Positions 36,612 through 45,340 of a stretch of 64,000 nucleotides of DNA are shown piece by piece (position 1 is the stretch's first letter; each line of letters begins with the position of its first letter). The stretch lies in NCBI GenBank assembly GCA_026706025.1, contig JAPOZO010000031.1, forward strand, positions 41,795-105,794, in the 5' to 3' direction. The notes beneath the pieces were generated by a model. The model was given only the letters and a program-made list of their open reading frames with translations, had not been told where the DNA came from and ran no database searches. This stretch comes from Candidatus Poribacteria bacterium. Lineage in GTDB: Bacteria > Poribacteria > WGA-4E > WGA-3G. A program made the position numbers and the translations under genes.

Positions 36612-36870
36612 GTTGGACAGGAATAGCATCACGTGCATCCTTGCACGTGTCCTGTCCACCGAATGCTATCGGTAGGCTGGCACTGATATACCTACAAGAG
36701 CGGCACTCTTCAGCCAACAGAAATTGTCAATATATACCGGGCTATCTTCAACCCTTTCGTAAGAAGGGCTCTCCGACATGCCATCGCGTTAGATACGTAG
36801 GTAGAACCTTCTTGTAAGGAGAACCTTTGTTTGTGCTGGAAGTTGTGTGAATCTCGGAGATTTTTTATTC
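36612..36870 (+). ncRNA. Candidate structured RNA or structured 5' leader
   Basis: Starting just after a consensus promoter. A two-part perfect stem comes first: GGACAGGA (36615-36622) with TCCTGTCC (36650-36657), and CACGTGCA (36630-36637) with TGCACGTG (36642-36649), loop TCCT. The 7-base 5' bulge ATAGCAT (36623-36629) is exactly complementary to ATGCTAT at 36663-36669, so a pseudoknot is possible. Further stems: GTAGG/CCTAC (36672/36691), AAGAG/CTCTT (36696/36706), CCCTT/AAGGG (36752-36767) and CTCGGA/TCCGAG near 36853-36874. I recognise no known class. It could be a stand-alone RNA, or the leader of the ParB-like gene. Confidence 0.5.
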
Positions 36871-36893
36871 CGAGCTTTAGACTGAGGTGAAAC

Positions 36894-38000
36894 ATGAGAA
36901 TAACAACGGAACTTCAATATGCGACACTTGATGATCTTTATCTTGATGCGAAGAATCCCAGAATCGGTCGTCATCAAACAGATGCTAATCTTTCTCAGGA
37001 AGAGATCCTTGGAATGATGGGCAATTGGGATCTTGATGAACTTGCTATGTCTTACTTGGAGAACGGTTTTTGGAGACATGAGGCGTTATTGGTCGTCAAA
37101 GAAGAATCGGATGGAGAACAACGATTTGTTGTCGTAGATGGTAATCGGCGCGTCGCTGCCCTAATCTATCTTCGTCACGCCATTAACGGGAAAGAGATTT
37201 TCAAAGGATGGGCTCCACTTGTTGAAAACAAGAGTGTTCCCGAAAAACTTTTTGAGAAAATACCGTACATACAGATTCATTCTCGTCAGGAAGTTGAATC
37301 GTTCCAAGCGTTTCATCATGGTGTTACTGGCATCAAACAATGGTTTCCAACACAAAAATCGGAATATATCGCCAAATTGATTGATGAACAAGGTATGAGT
37401 TATGAAGATGTGAACCGAATGATTGGAAGCAGCATTTCCAGGGTTCGATATCACTATATATCCTATCGGCTTCTGCGGCAAATGGAGGACGTTTTAGAGG
37501 GTTTTTCTGCCGCAGACGCTGAATTTAGATTCATCACTATGTCTTTTTCCATCCAAACGTTAGGAGTTCAAAAGTATCTGGGGTTTGACATCTTTGCCGA
37601 GCCAGATGACGCAAAAACGCCAGTTCCCAAACACCGTTTGGGTGCACTCGCGAATTTTGCGCGATGGTTATTTGGTACTCAACAGCATCCACCGCTTTTG
37701 ACCGGTTCACGAAACGCTGCTGACTTCGGCAGGCTTCTTGAAAATCCTCAGGCCGTTCAATACCTCGAAAATAATAAGCAGGCGCGTTTTGATGTTGCTT
37801 GGCAATTAGCATATGGTGATGAAGAAATCATTCAGTTAATCGATGAGGCACATAATAAGATTGTAATTTCCTTGAGTCACATCCATCATTATAAAGACTC
37901 TCCGGAGGTGCAACGCGCTGTTGAAAAGCTTGCTATCAACTCCAAGGAATTGCTTAGCCAGTTTCCAAGTATTCGCGCCGACCTCTTAGAGGATAACTGA
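36894..38000 (+). CDS. ParB/Srx-like nuclease-fold domain protein
   Basis: A 368-residue protein whose first 120 residues have the ParB-N layout: LYLDAKNPRIGR, then a region where NGFWRHEALLVVKEE leads to FVVVDGNRRVAALIYLR, the DGNRR box typical of the family. The middle (MSYEDVNRMIGSSISRVRYH) looks like a helix-turn-helix. The rest is helical and unassigned. Such ParB-like proteins occur in mobile and defence islands as DNA-binding or nuclease partners. It lies between two nuclease-like genes. A GAGGTG site precedes the ATG. Confidence 0.75.
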   Translation: MRITTELQYATLDDLYLDAKNPRIGRHQTDANLSQEEILGMMGNWDLDELAMSYLENGFWRHEALLVVKEESDGEQRFVVVDGNRRVAALIYLRHAINGKEIFKGWAPLVENKSVPEKLFEKIPYIQIHSRQEVESFQAFHHGVTGIKQWFPTQKSEYIAKLIDEQGMSYEDVNRMIGSSISRVRYHYISYRLLRQMEDVLEGFSAADAEFRFITMSFSIQTLGVQKYLGFDIFAEPDDAKTPVPKHRLGALANFARWLFGTQQHPPLLTGSRNAADFGRLLENPQAVQYLENNKQARFDVAWQLAYGDEEIIQLIDEAHNKIVISLSHIHHYKDSPEVQRAVEKLAINSKELLSQFPSIRADLLEDN

Positions 38001-38035
38001 AACTGCCGTACTAATCTACTAGCTACTTTCAACTT

Positions 38036-38118
38036 CAGAGTCATTCAGTTTTAAGAAATTATAGAATTTCTCGTCCTTTTTTCAGGATCCGGTGCGGTTA
38101 GGAAACCGCACCTACCGG
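38036..38118 (+). repeat. Partial copy of the CAGGnTCATTCAATT element plus CCGGT repeat
   Basis: The start CAGAGTCATTCAGTTTTAAG and the string ending TTTTTTCAGGATCCGGTGCG match, with changes, the reverse complement of the right end of the 43547-43733 element. It runs into a CCGGTGCGGTT ... AACCGCACCTACCGG palindrome at 38089-38118. Confidence 0.7.
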
Positions 38119-38200
38119 GCCCGGGGGGTCCAAAATTGGAGTAAAAAACTGAGAACCGAATGGCTCTGCTTTCAACTTGCTCTTTACTTAAAAGGCACTC

Positions 38201-38713
38201 ATGGATATGCTAAGATACCAACTGTTTCCCAGATCCCAAGGCATAACCGAGCAAATTCAACACGTTATTGAATGTTTTGAACAGACGTACGATCAGATAA
38301 GGTCTCCTGAAAACAAACTGAAAAGTGACGAAGTTTTGGACATATTGAGGTCTCATCTTGAACAGATCGGATTCACAGTAGAAACCGGAAAAACAAAAGG
38401 ACAAAAAATTCCTGTGCCCGTTCTTTTCGGCTTGAATAATACCATTGACCAGTCTTTCAACGCCGATGGTGTAAGCAATGATGGGAAAATAGTTATTGAA
38501 GTTGAAGCGGGCAGAGCAACTGCTAATTATGCATTTCTTAAAGACATTTTTCAGGCATCAATGATGCATGGCGTTGAATTCCTAATCTTGGCTGTTAGAA
38601 ATGATTATAGGGGTGGCGACGATTTTCAGAAAGTTTATACCTTTTTGGAAACGTTATACATCAGCAGCCGATTGGTGCTGCCTTTGAAAGGTATTATTCT
38701 GATTGGGTATTAA
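38201..38713 (+). CDS. Putative PD-(D/E)XK (BamHI/BglII-like ExE) nuclease
   Basis: A 170-residue protein. The strand pair in FNADGVSNDGKIVIEVEAGR has an acidic residue followed by I-E-V-E, like the E-x-E of BamHI or E-x-Q of BglII in place of the usual E-x-K. A conserved-looking LKDIFQASMM helix and a VEFLILAVRNDY strand follow. I cannot tell specificity. It sits 200 bases after the ParB-like gene and may be its partner. A repeat fills the spacer between them. Confidence 0.6.
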   Translation: MDMLRYQLFPRSQGITEQIQHVIECFEQTYDQIRSPENKLKSDEVLDILRSHLEQIGFTVETGKTKGQKIPVPVLFGLNNTIDQSFNADGVSNDGKIVIEVEAGRATANYAFLKDIFQASMMHGVEFLILAVRNDYRGGDDFQKVYTFLETLYISSRLVLPLKGIILIGY

Positions 38714-38837
38714 CGGTAAAGCGTAATGGTACAAACCTCTTTTCCTAGGGATACTTCTACTATCGCCACGTGTTTTACTAAGAAAATTAATCTAATTGAT
38801 TTGATGTCTCTTATATCGCAAACGAAGGGAGTCCAAA

Positions 38838-39638
38838 ATGGCTCAAGTTGTTCCCTTACGATACGACACCGCTTTTAAGAAAGCGTTCGGTCAACCCGAG
38901 ATCTTCTGTCAATTTGCTGAGGATGTCTTAGGTATCAAATTCCATACCGATGAGGTACATCGCGGCTACAAATTCCTTGAACCCATTGGGCAGGTTGATA
39001 TTGAATACGATTTGTTTGCTGAGGATCCGGAATCTCGTATTGTGGTTGAGATACAACACGTCAAAGAAGGCCACTTCTATGATCGTTTCCTATATTATCA
39101 TCTCATCAACCTCGTCGAACAGGTGAAGAACAGCAAGGCGTATCAGTTTGACCGGACAGTTTACACAATTGTTGTCCTAACGAGTCCTTACAGCGAGAAC
39201 GAAATAGACTTTAGTGTTGCTATCACAGATTTCAATCCTGTCAACGAATTTAACCGTAAAGTCAATGTCTATCCGCATCAACTTGTGTTTGTGGTACCGC
39301 GTATGGTCAACGATAAGACCCCGTCTGGCATCAAAGTGTGGTTGGAACTCGTTTTGGATTCCCTGGATGGCGAGATAGACGAGAGCCACTACAACTCCCC
39401 AATTTTCGAGAGGGTGATTGATGCGGTTAAACTTGATAACATCTCGCCAGCGGAGCGCAGGGTACTCAAAGATGAAGAGTCTTGGGAAGACACGCTAATA
39501 GATGAACATAATCGAGGAAGGCAGAAAGAAAAGGAAGCGATTACCCGTTCACTGATCCGTGAAGGCATAAGCACCGAAGTTATTACACGAACAACGGGTC
39601 TCACAGCAGCAGAAATCGAAAAACTGAGGCAATCCTAA
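38838..39638 (+). CDS. Rpn-family PD-(D/E)XK nuclease / transposase-like protein
   Basis: A 266-residue member of the PDDEXK_2 / Rpn family. The start YDTAFKKAFGQPEIFCQFAE, the strand GQVDIEYDLFAED and the E-x-Q motif RIVVEIQHVKEGHFYDR are the family's signature. The C-terminus has a degenerate HTH-like end (IREGISTEVITRTTGLTAAE). Rpn proteins are recombination-promoting or toxin-like DNases, often spread by transfer. GAAGGGAG precedes the ATG. It marks the right end of the nuclease-rich island. Confidence 0.85.
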   Translation: MAQVVPLRYDTAFKKAFGQPEIFCQFAEDVLGIKFHTDEVHRGYKFLEPIGQVDIEYDLFAEDPESRIVVEIQHVKEGHFYDRFLYYHLINLVEQVKNSKAYQFDRTVYTIVVLTSPYSENEIDFSVAITDFNPVNEFNRKVNVYPHQLVFVVPRMVNDKTPSGIKVWLELVLDSLDGEIDESHYNSPIFERVIDAVKLDNISPAERRVLKDEESWEDTLIDEHNRGRQKEKEAITRSLIREGISTEVITRTTGLTAAEIEKLRQS

Positions 39639-39710
39639 ACGCCGAGGCGTGTTAATAACGGTGCAACACCATGAAGTGGTAAAAACAAATATACACAACG
39701 AGGTGACCTC

Positions 39711-41351
39711 ATGTTTAACAGACCTCCAACCATCGGCGAATACTTAATCAGAAAACTCGAAAGTTACGATATTGAACACATTTTCGGTATCCCCGGCGAC
39801 TATGTGCTGCGGTTCTATGACCTCATAGAAAAAAGTTCAATTCGGCATATCGGTATGACCCGTGAGGACGCAGCAGGATATGCCGCCGATGCCTACGCAC
39901 GCACAAAAGGCATGGGCGCAGTCTGTGTCACCTATTGTGTCGGTGGGTTATCAACGGTGAATGCTGTCGCGGGTGCTTACGCCGAAAAATCACCTGTCGT
40001 CGTTATTAGCGGTGCGCCGGGTATCAGAGAACGCGGGAAGGATGCACTCCTACACCATAAAGTCAGGGACTTCCATACACAGCAACATATCTATGACGAG
40101 ATTACCGTCGCGACTGCACTGCTGGATGAACCTTTTACGGCTTTCAACGAAATTGATCGGGTGCTGGATGCAGTGTATCGCTATAAACGCCCTGGTTACT
40201 TGGAACTCCCGCGCGATATGGTGGATGTCCGCGGCACGCTCTACCAACGTCCCTCAACGGGTGGACATCTCAGTGACCCGGACACATTAGATGCCGCTGT
40301 TGAGGAGGCTATTGATTTCATTAATCAGAGTAAAAAACCGGTGGTGCTCGCGGGCGTAGAGGTACACAGATTCGGCTATCAAAACAAATTGATCCGCTTT
40401 GTAGAAGAGAAACGTATTCCTGTGGTGGCAACGCTCCTCGGAAAATCGGTGATGCCGGAATCACATCCGCTTTACTTAGGTATCTATGAAGGTGCGATGG
40501 GGCGGGAAGAAGTTAGACAATTTGTTGAAGATTCGGATTGTGTTATCATCCTCGGTGCGTTCATGACAGACGTGAATCTTGGGATTTACACTGCCAACCT
40601 GGACCGGGCGCGCTCGATTTATGCTACGTCGGAAAAAATCACAGTTCGCTATCACTCTTATGAAGAGGTGATGTTTGATGATTTTATTGACGGCATCCAT
40701 TCGCCGAAACTCCGAAAGCGGCGGAAACCGAATTTGGAATGGGCACACCGAGATTCAAAGCCGTTTGTTGTCGAGCCTGACGCACGTCTAACGGTTCGCC
40801 GTCTGTTCCGACACCTCAACGAATTTATTAGCGAGGGATTGGTCGTTATTGCGGATGTTGGCGATAGTCTCTTCGGGGCTGTGGAATTGCGAATGTCTCA
40901 AAACACGGATTTTATCAGTCCTGCCTACTATACCTCAATGGGATTTGCCGTACCAGCATCGATCGGCGCGCAACTCAGTATGCCGAATACACGTCCCCTT
41001 GTTATCGTCGGCGATGGTGCTTTCCAGATGACCGGCACCGAACTCTCAACAACCCTGCGTTACGGGCTTAATCCAATTATCCTTCTTTTAAACAACCACG
41101 GATATGGCACGGAACGGCATCTGCTTGAAGGACCGTTTAACGATATCGGGTGTTGGAACTATAGCAGCATACCTGCACTCTTTAGTGCAGGGCGCGGCAT
41201 TCATGTCCGAACGGAAGGTGAGTTTGAAGCTGCCATCAAAACCGCACTCGCTGAGACGCAACACTTTACACTGATCGAGGCAGAACTCGAAAAGTTGGAT
41301 ACGTCGCCTGCACTTGCTCGGTTAGCGGAACGGATGTCCGGCACAGTTTGA
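39711..41351 (+). CDS. TPP-dependent 2-oxoacid decarboxylase (indolepyruvate/phenylpyruvate/pyruvate type)
   Basis: A 546-residue enzyme. It has the catalytic Glu region GMTREDAAGYAADAYAR, the tandem His DALLHHKVRDFHTQ that distinguishes decarboxylases from acetolactate synthases, and the TPP/Mg motif GDGAFQMTGTELSTTLRYG ... LLLNNHG. It decarboxylates a 2-oxoacid to an aldehyde; the substrate is uncertain. No adjacent aminotransferase or dehydrogenase was found. GAGGTGACC precedes the ATG. It lies next to a set of TIM-barrel sugar isomerases, and the pair of short palindromes after it separates it from the following gene. Confidence 0.88.
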   Translation: MFNRPPTIGEYLIRKLESYDIEHIFGIPGDYVLRFYDLIEKSSIRHIGMTREDAAGYAADAYARTKGMGAVCVTYCVGGLSTVNAVAGAYAEKSPVVVISGAPGIRERGKDALLHHKVRDFHTQQHIYDEITVATALLDEPFTAFNEIDRVLDAVYRYKRPGYLELPRDMVDVRGTLYQRPSTGGHLSDPDTLDAAVEEAIDFINQSKKPVVLAGVEVHRFGYQNKLIRFVEEKRIPVVATLLGKSVMPESHPLYLGIYEGAMGREEVRQFVEDSDCVIILGAFMTDVNLGIYTANLDRARSIYATSEKITVRYHSYEEVMFDDFIDGIHSPKLRKRRKPNLEWAHRDSKPFVVEPDARLTVRRLFRHLNEFISEGLVVIADVGDSLFGAVELRMSQNTDFISPAYYTSMGFAVPASIGAQLSMPNTRPLVIVGDGAFQMTGTELSTTLRYGLNPIILLLNNHGYGTERHLLEGPFNDIGCWNYSSIPALFSAGRGIHVRTEGEFEAAIKTALAETQHFTLIEAELEKLDTSPALARLAERMSGTV

Positions 41352-41357
41352 AATTAA

Positions 41358-41417
41358 TAGTAGTAGGCACGCGCCGACGTGCCGTAACATAGTAATAGGC
41401 ACGCGCCGTGTGCCGTA
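41358..41417 (+). repeat. Tandem pair of short palindromic repeats (TAGTAGGCACGCGCC family)
   Basis: Two copies (41358-41386 and 41390-41417) of TAGTAnTAGGCACGCGCCG followed by nGTGCCGTA. The GGCACGCGCC/GTGCC parts form a hairpin. A third copy in the other direction is at 9253-9279. They lie between two convergent genes. Confidence 0.75.
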
Positions 41418-41424
41418 TACACTT

Positions 41425-42228
41425 CTACAGCGCAGCGATTTTCTCACGCAAGAAGTTCGTACAAAAAGGCACTTGCGCTTCCGACAGTCCATGCAGTACG
41501 ACTGCGCCATCATAACCGTTCTCCTTTAGCAAACCGAGATATTGATCGTAGTCCAGCAGCCCTGTCCCCGCGGCGAGGTGTCCCGCCTGACCGTCCCGAT
41601 CCAAGTCTTTGGCGTGTGCAAGCGCGATGTCTCCGCCGAGGAGTGCGAACGCTTCATCAAGGATTTCACGCATCTTTGGGAGCTCACCTTTGTGGAAGAT
41701 ATTCGCGCCGTCCATACACACCTTCAAGTAAGGGGATTGCATCTCGTCAAGCAAACGACGCGCTTTTTGTGCAGAGTCAATCACGTTTGCCACTTCAGGT
41801 TCAAGCGCAAGCACTACGTCGTATTCCTCCGCTACTGCTAACGCCTGTTGCATAGATTCAACGAGATCGCGCCACGCTTCTGGCGTGTTATTATCAGGAT
41901 GTGCGCGCCACATGCTCTGCGGGTCACGAGAACCGGTGCAGAGCGTAATGACCGATGTCTGCATCGGCGCGCATTTCTCTGCGACAGAACGCAACATCCG
42001 CAACCCGGCGTGGCGTTTCTCAACATCTGGATCAATCATGTTATAAGTGCCTGAAAGTGCGGAAATTGTAATCTGTCGAGCGTCCATCTCTTCGCGGATA
42101 TCGGCGACCGAGGGTCCCGATGCTGGCACATGATACTGTAGATGATGGACACCGTGTTCCACAACGGCATCAAGATTCTCGGTGAGTGTTTCTCGGCGAA
42201 TCGTTCCTTCCATGAGTCCAACGTGCAT
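41425..42228 (-). CDS. Sugar phosphate isomerase/epimerase (AP endonuclease-2 TIM barrel)
   Basis: A 267-residue TIM barrel of the AP_endonuc_2 family. Metal-ligand regions can be seen: LALEPEVANVIDSAQKA (Glu), VCMDGANIFHKGELP (Asp/His), DIALAHAKDLDRDG (His) and the later strand AVVLHGLSEAQ. The opening MHVGLMEGTIRRETLTEN is typical for the hexulose or xylose isomerase-like group. The substrate is unknown. GGAGAG precedes the ATG at 42228. Confidence 0.82.
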   Translation of the reverse strand: MHVGLMEGTIRRETLTENLDAVVEHGVHHLQYHVPASGPSVADIREEMDARQITISALSGTYNMIDPDVEKRHAGLRMLRSVAEKCAPMQTSVITLCTGSRDPQSMWRAHPDNNTPEAWRDLVESMQQALAVAEEYDVVLALEPEVANVIDSAQKARRLLDEMQSPYLKVCMDGANIFHKGELPKMREILDEAFALLGGDIALAHAKDLDRDGQAGHLAAGTGLLDYDQYLGLLKENGYDGAVVLHGLSEAQVPFCTNFLREKIAAL

Positions 42229-42323
42229 AAATCTCTCCTAATGCGCAAAAATTGTCTAAATCTCGAATTTTCGTAGATAATGGTGGCTGTATAAGTCCTA
42301 ATGAGAAAGAAAAACTGCTTTTT

Positions 42324-43346
42324 CTATCGAGACTCCTCTCTTTTCATTTCGCCCCATGTTGTCGTGAGCAAATGCGGTTGTGGCGATACCGGCAACGCAT
42401 ACGCCGGATCAAACCAATCTCCCTGAAAATTCGCTTGATGAAAAGGCGCTCCAATATGCGTCAACTGCGTCCGAACCCCGCTATTTATATCCAACTTGAA
42501 GAGTTGCTCATTCCCGTTAATTTCCTGTGCATAAAGCACTTGCGAACCATCCGGCGATAACTCAGCAACACTTATATTGGGCCCGGCTTCCTCAACAAGT
42601 TGCCGCAGCCCCGTGCCATCGCGATTGACAATATAGACTGTTGTTTTGTCCCGCCATGCCTCGTGCAGGTCCCTATCCAAAATGGCAGGGATCGGATGTT
42701 TGTTCCCAGAAATCGCAAGTCTATCGCCTGCAGCAGACCAAGACGGAAGGCGTTGCCATGGTAGTACTTTATCGGGGAGCGGTTGTTCTCGGTCTCGTGT
42801 GCGGACGTTGATAAAGGTCAGTCGAGCTCCCAGCGCGTGAGAGACAGAGCAGGCAATCTCTGAACCATCTGGAGACCACGCAGGGGAATTCCCATACGGC
42901 AAGGGTTCAACATCCTCTTCACCAAACGTCCCAAGATAGAGACCGGACTTTCGACGGTCCCGGTCCCGGTAATTGTAAGCAAACTGTTTACCATCGAAAG
43001 ACCACGTCGCGTTTATTCTCTCCGCCTTTATTTTTTTTTTAAAGACGCGTCGGACATTCGTGCCATCCGGATCCATCAGATACAGGTCCCACACACCGCC
43101 ACGCTCCGAGGAGAACAGAATCTGCTCACCCGTAGGGGACCATACGGCACTAACATCACGGGCGGGATGCTGTGTTAAGTTCACCTGTTCGGAGCCATCG
43201 GGATTCATCATGTACACCTCGTGATTGCCGTCCCGTGTGGACGTAAACAGGATTTTCGGCGTTGTCGGGGCTTTCGCAAAAACCTGACACACGCCCACAC
43301 ACATCAACATCAAGAGGATTAGAGAAAAAACCGACAAAAATCTCAT
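42324..43346 (-). CDS. Exported TolB/PD40-type beta-propeller protein
   Basis: A 340-residue protein with a signal peptide (MRFLSVFSLILLMLMCVGVC) and about five WD40-like PD40 repeats of the TolB type (ILFTSTRDGNHEVYMMNPDG, AVWSPTGEQILFSSERGGVW, AWSPDGSEIACSVSH, ELSPDGSQVLYAQEIN). These form a periplasmic or extracellular propeller. The start at 43346 follows a GGGG-type site; an ATG-like codon seven residues upstream has none. Function unknown; neighbours are sugar enzymes. Confidence 0.82.
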   Translation of the reverse strand: MRFLSVFSLILLMLMCVGVCQVFAKAPTTPKILFTSTRDGNHEVYMMNPDGSEQVNLTQHPARDVSAVWSPTGEQILFSSERGGVWDLYLMDPDGTNVRRVFKKKIKAERINATWSFDGKQFAYNYRDRDRRKSGLYLGTFGEEDVEPLPYGNSPAWSPDGSEIACSVSHALGARLTFINVRTRDREQPLPDKVLPWQRLPSWSAAGDRLAISGNKHPIPAILDRDLHEAWRDKTTVYIVNRDGTGLRQLVEEAGPNISVAELSPDGSQVLYAQEINGNEQLFKLDINSGVRTQLTHIGAPFHQANFQGDWFDPAYALPVSPQPHLLTTTWGEMKREESR

Positions 43347-43546
43347 ATCTGTTTCCCCTACGGTCAATTTTTAGACTCTACTGCCAAGGTCGCGTAAGTC
43401 CTGAACTATATCGCGATTATACAACAGAAAAGATGAGGTGGCAAGCAAATTGCTCAAAAACGTGCTTCGTAGCAGTAGAAGACACCGCTCTAATCCTGAA
43501 ATCCTGATTCTGACGACTCTCACTGCAAGGTAACCTGAAAACGACT

Positions 43547-43733
43547 CAGGGTCATTCAATTGTCCGTTTTTGGTGTTGTATTTTCGCAGGTGTTAACACT
43601 TAATATATGTTATGTTTTTTTAAAAAACCGCTGAAATTTTCGCAGCCTGTCGCAGCCCGTCGCAGCGTTTCGCACCGGATCCTGCAAAAAAAGACGTCCA
43701 ATCCAATAATTTCTTAAAATTGAATGATCCTGG
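43547..43733. mobile_element. MITE-like element with 15-bp terminal inverted repeats
   Basis: A 187-base element bounded by CAGGGTCATTCAATT and its near-perfect inverse AATTGAATGATCCTG (14 of 15 match). Inside are three GTCGCAGC units (about 43649-43672). The right end resembles the sequence at 38036-38118. It carries no open frame and lies in a 465-base spacer between divergent genes. Confidence 0.75.
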
Positions 43734-43751
43734 AAAACTACTCCATCATAC

Positions 43752-43780
43752 TTGACCTTTTAAGCTGTTTATGATAGCAT
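43752..43780 (+). promoter_or_regulatory. Candidate sigma-70 promoter
   Basis: TTGACC, 17-base spacer, TAGCAT, 32 bases before the GTG start of the next gene. It begins 18 bases after the MITE-like element. Confidence 0.5.
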
Positions 43781-43811
43781 ATTTTCATTCAGCAGTGCGG
43801 AGGTGCTATTT

Positions 43812-45236
43812 GTGGTAAACGCGGCATTGATTATCACTAAAATATGCAATGCTATTGATCTGATGATCGAAAGTAGTAAGCCATACAAAGGGCTGTTCCC
43901 ATCCATTCTACATCCGAAAACGGGCGAGATGCTAACAGAGAAACCGCCCAAGATTCCGGGGCAAAGGGATGGTGATCGCGCACACCTCGGTTGTAATCTT
44001 ATTCACGATGAACCGTTGCTCGCCACAATGAACGCGCTTGCTGAAACTGAATCGAAACCGGAATACGCCGAAGCAGTAGATCGCTACTTGGCGCACTTTG
44101 CCCAGCATTGCACGCGGACGGCGACGGGCCTGTTCCCTTGGGGCGAGCATTCGTTTTGGCAGCTGATTGAAGAACGGGTCGGATGTTCGCGGAATCCGGC
44201 AGGGGGTGCCGCTATTCACGACCATCTGCGTCAGGTTCCGCTGTGGCTCTGGCAAAAACTGAATACCTTTAACCCCGCTTGTGTGCAAAGTTTCGCCGAT
44301 GGGCTGGATTATCACTGGACGGAGGGCGATGGACTTGAATATATCCGTCATGCGAATATCGACACAAAAGCACACCTCGTTCGCGGGGGTCGCGCCTGTG
44401 ATTTTCCACGGCATTCAGGTTTTTACATCCTCGATTTGGCGTTCGCATATACGCAAGAACAACGTCCTGAAACCCTTCAACAGATCCAGAATTATACCAA
44501 CTACTGGTGGGAAAAACGGGATACGCGTGGACTTTTGCGTATCGAGAGTCGTTCACCCAAAGAGGCAGAACGGTTTTTTGAGATGAACGCCCCCACGCAA
44601 ACGTTTTCATTGGGGATCAGTCTGCTTGAATCTGCAACGTTGATAGCATCGCTTCTCCCTGAATTGGCAGACCAGATGCGGCAATACGGCTCGGTTTACA
44701 TTGACGGATTTCTCGCTGCACCGCATAACCTCGAAACGCGTGAATTTATCAGTTTATGCGAGTGCGAGACGGATCGGATTGTTGAACGTATGTCCGCATG
44801 GGGAAGTGTCTACGGTGCCGGAACTTCGTGCAGTACTGGGGTGTTATGCCTCGGTGGATGGCGGTTGACGCAGAATGAACGCTTGATGGAATACGCGCTC
44901 GCGGTGGGTAACACCTATCTTGATGAGAAATTTCCGGTCGATCGCGTTCAGACGGAAGCGTTCAAGATTCCAGCATCGGATGCCGGTCTTACGCTTGAAT
45001 TGTTCGCCGATCTCTACGACATCACCGGTGAATCGGTGTGGTTGGATGGCGGCATTGAACTTGCCGAGACAGTATTAGAGGTCTATTTCCCAGAAACGCT
45101 GCCCTACGGTGCATCGGGGATAAATTGGTATGAATCACAAATGGGCGCAGCGTTCCTAATTCACGGTTTGGCACGAGTGGCACTCTTATCACGCCACCGA
45201 ACCTGTCCACTCGCACCCAATTATACTGCACGATAG
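43812..45236 (+). CDS. (alpha/alpha)-barrel sugar-processing-like protein
   Basis: A 474-residue soluble protein with the helical repeat pattern of (alpha/alpha)6 barrel enzymes (six-hairpin glycosidases, polysaccharide lyases, AGE-type epimerases). Segments include LGCNLIHDEPLLATMNALAE, TGLFPWGEHSFWQLIEERVG, VWLDGGIELAETVLEVYF. No signal peptide is clear, so it is probably cytoplasmic. The enzyme class is not certain. The start is a GTG at 43812 because GGAGG lies eight bases before it; an ATG 17 codons inside is possible. Confidence 0.65.
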   Translation: MVNAALIITKICNAIDLMIESSKPYKGLFPSILHPKTGEMLTEKPPKIPGQRDGDRAHLGCNLIHDEPLLATMNALAETESKPEYAEAVDRYLAHFAQHCTRTATGLFPWGEHSFWQLIEERVGCSRNPAGGAAIHDHLRQVPLWLWQKLNTFNPACVQSFADGLDYHWTEGDGLEYIRHANIDTKAHLVRGGRACDFPRHSGFYILDLAFAYTQEQRPETLQQIQNYTNYWWEKRDTRGLLRIESRSPKEAERFFEMNAPTQTFSLGISLLESATLIASLLPELADQMRQYGSVYIDGFLAAPHNLETREFISLCECETDRIVERMSAWGSVYGAGTSCSTGVLCLGGWRLTQNERLMEYALAVGNTYLDEKFPVDRVQTEAFKIPASDAGLTLELFADLYDITGESVWLDGGIELAETVLEVYFPETLPYGASGINWYESQMGAAFLIHGLARVALLSRHRTCPLAPNYTAR

Positions 45237-45340
45237 GCGTTCTGAAATGGCAAGGGTTGTCCTGCCTTTTTTATAAGTTAACAACAAATTTTATTAGCGG
45301 AACGCATTACGCTTCTGCGAAAGCACATGAAAGGAAAATC

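Larger units (their letters stand above)
36386..36893 (+). other. Gene-free spacer with repeat and candidate structured RNA
   Basis: 508 bases between the R-M pair and the ParB-like gene. The left part holds a GTAGTAGTGCGATTCATCGC-type repeat (about 36441-36485). The right part holds a consensus promoter and a string of hairpins described separately. Short open frames here are not convincing. Confidence 0.6.

Noticed and set aside
36420..36626. Short open frame before the candidate structured RNA
   Set aside because: Covers a dispersed repeat and the promoter; product has no features.
43649..43672. Three GTCGCAGC units, considered as the start of a CRISPR-like array
   Set aside because: Units are 8 bases with 1-3 base gaps and no spacers; they belong to the MITE-like element.
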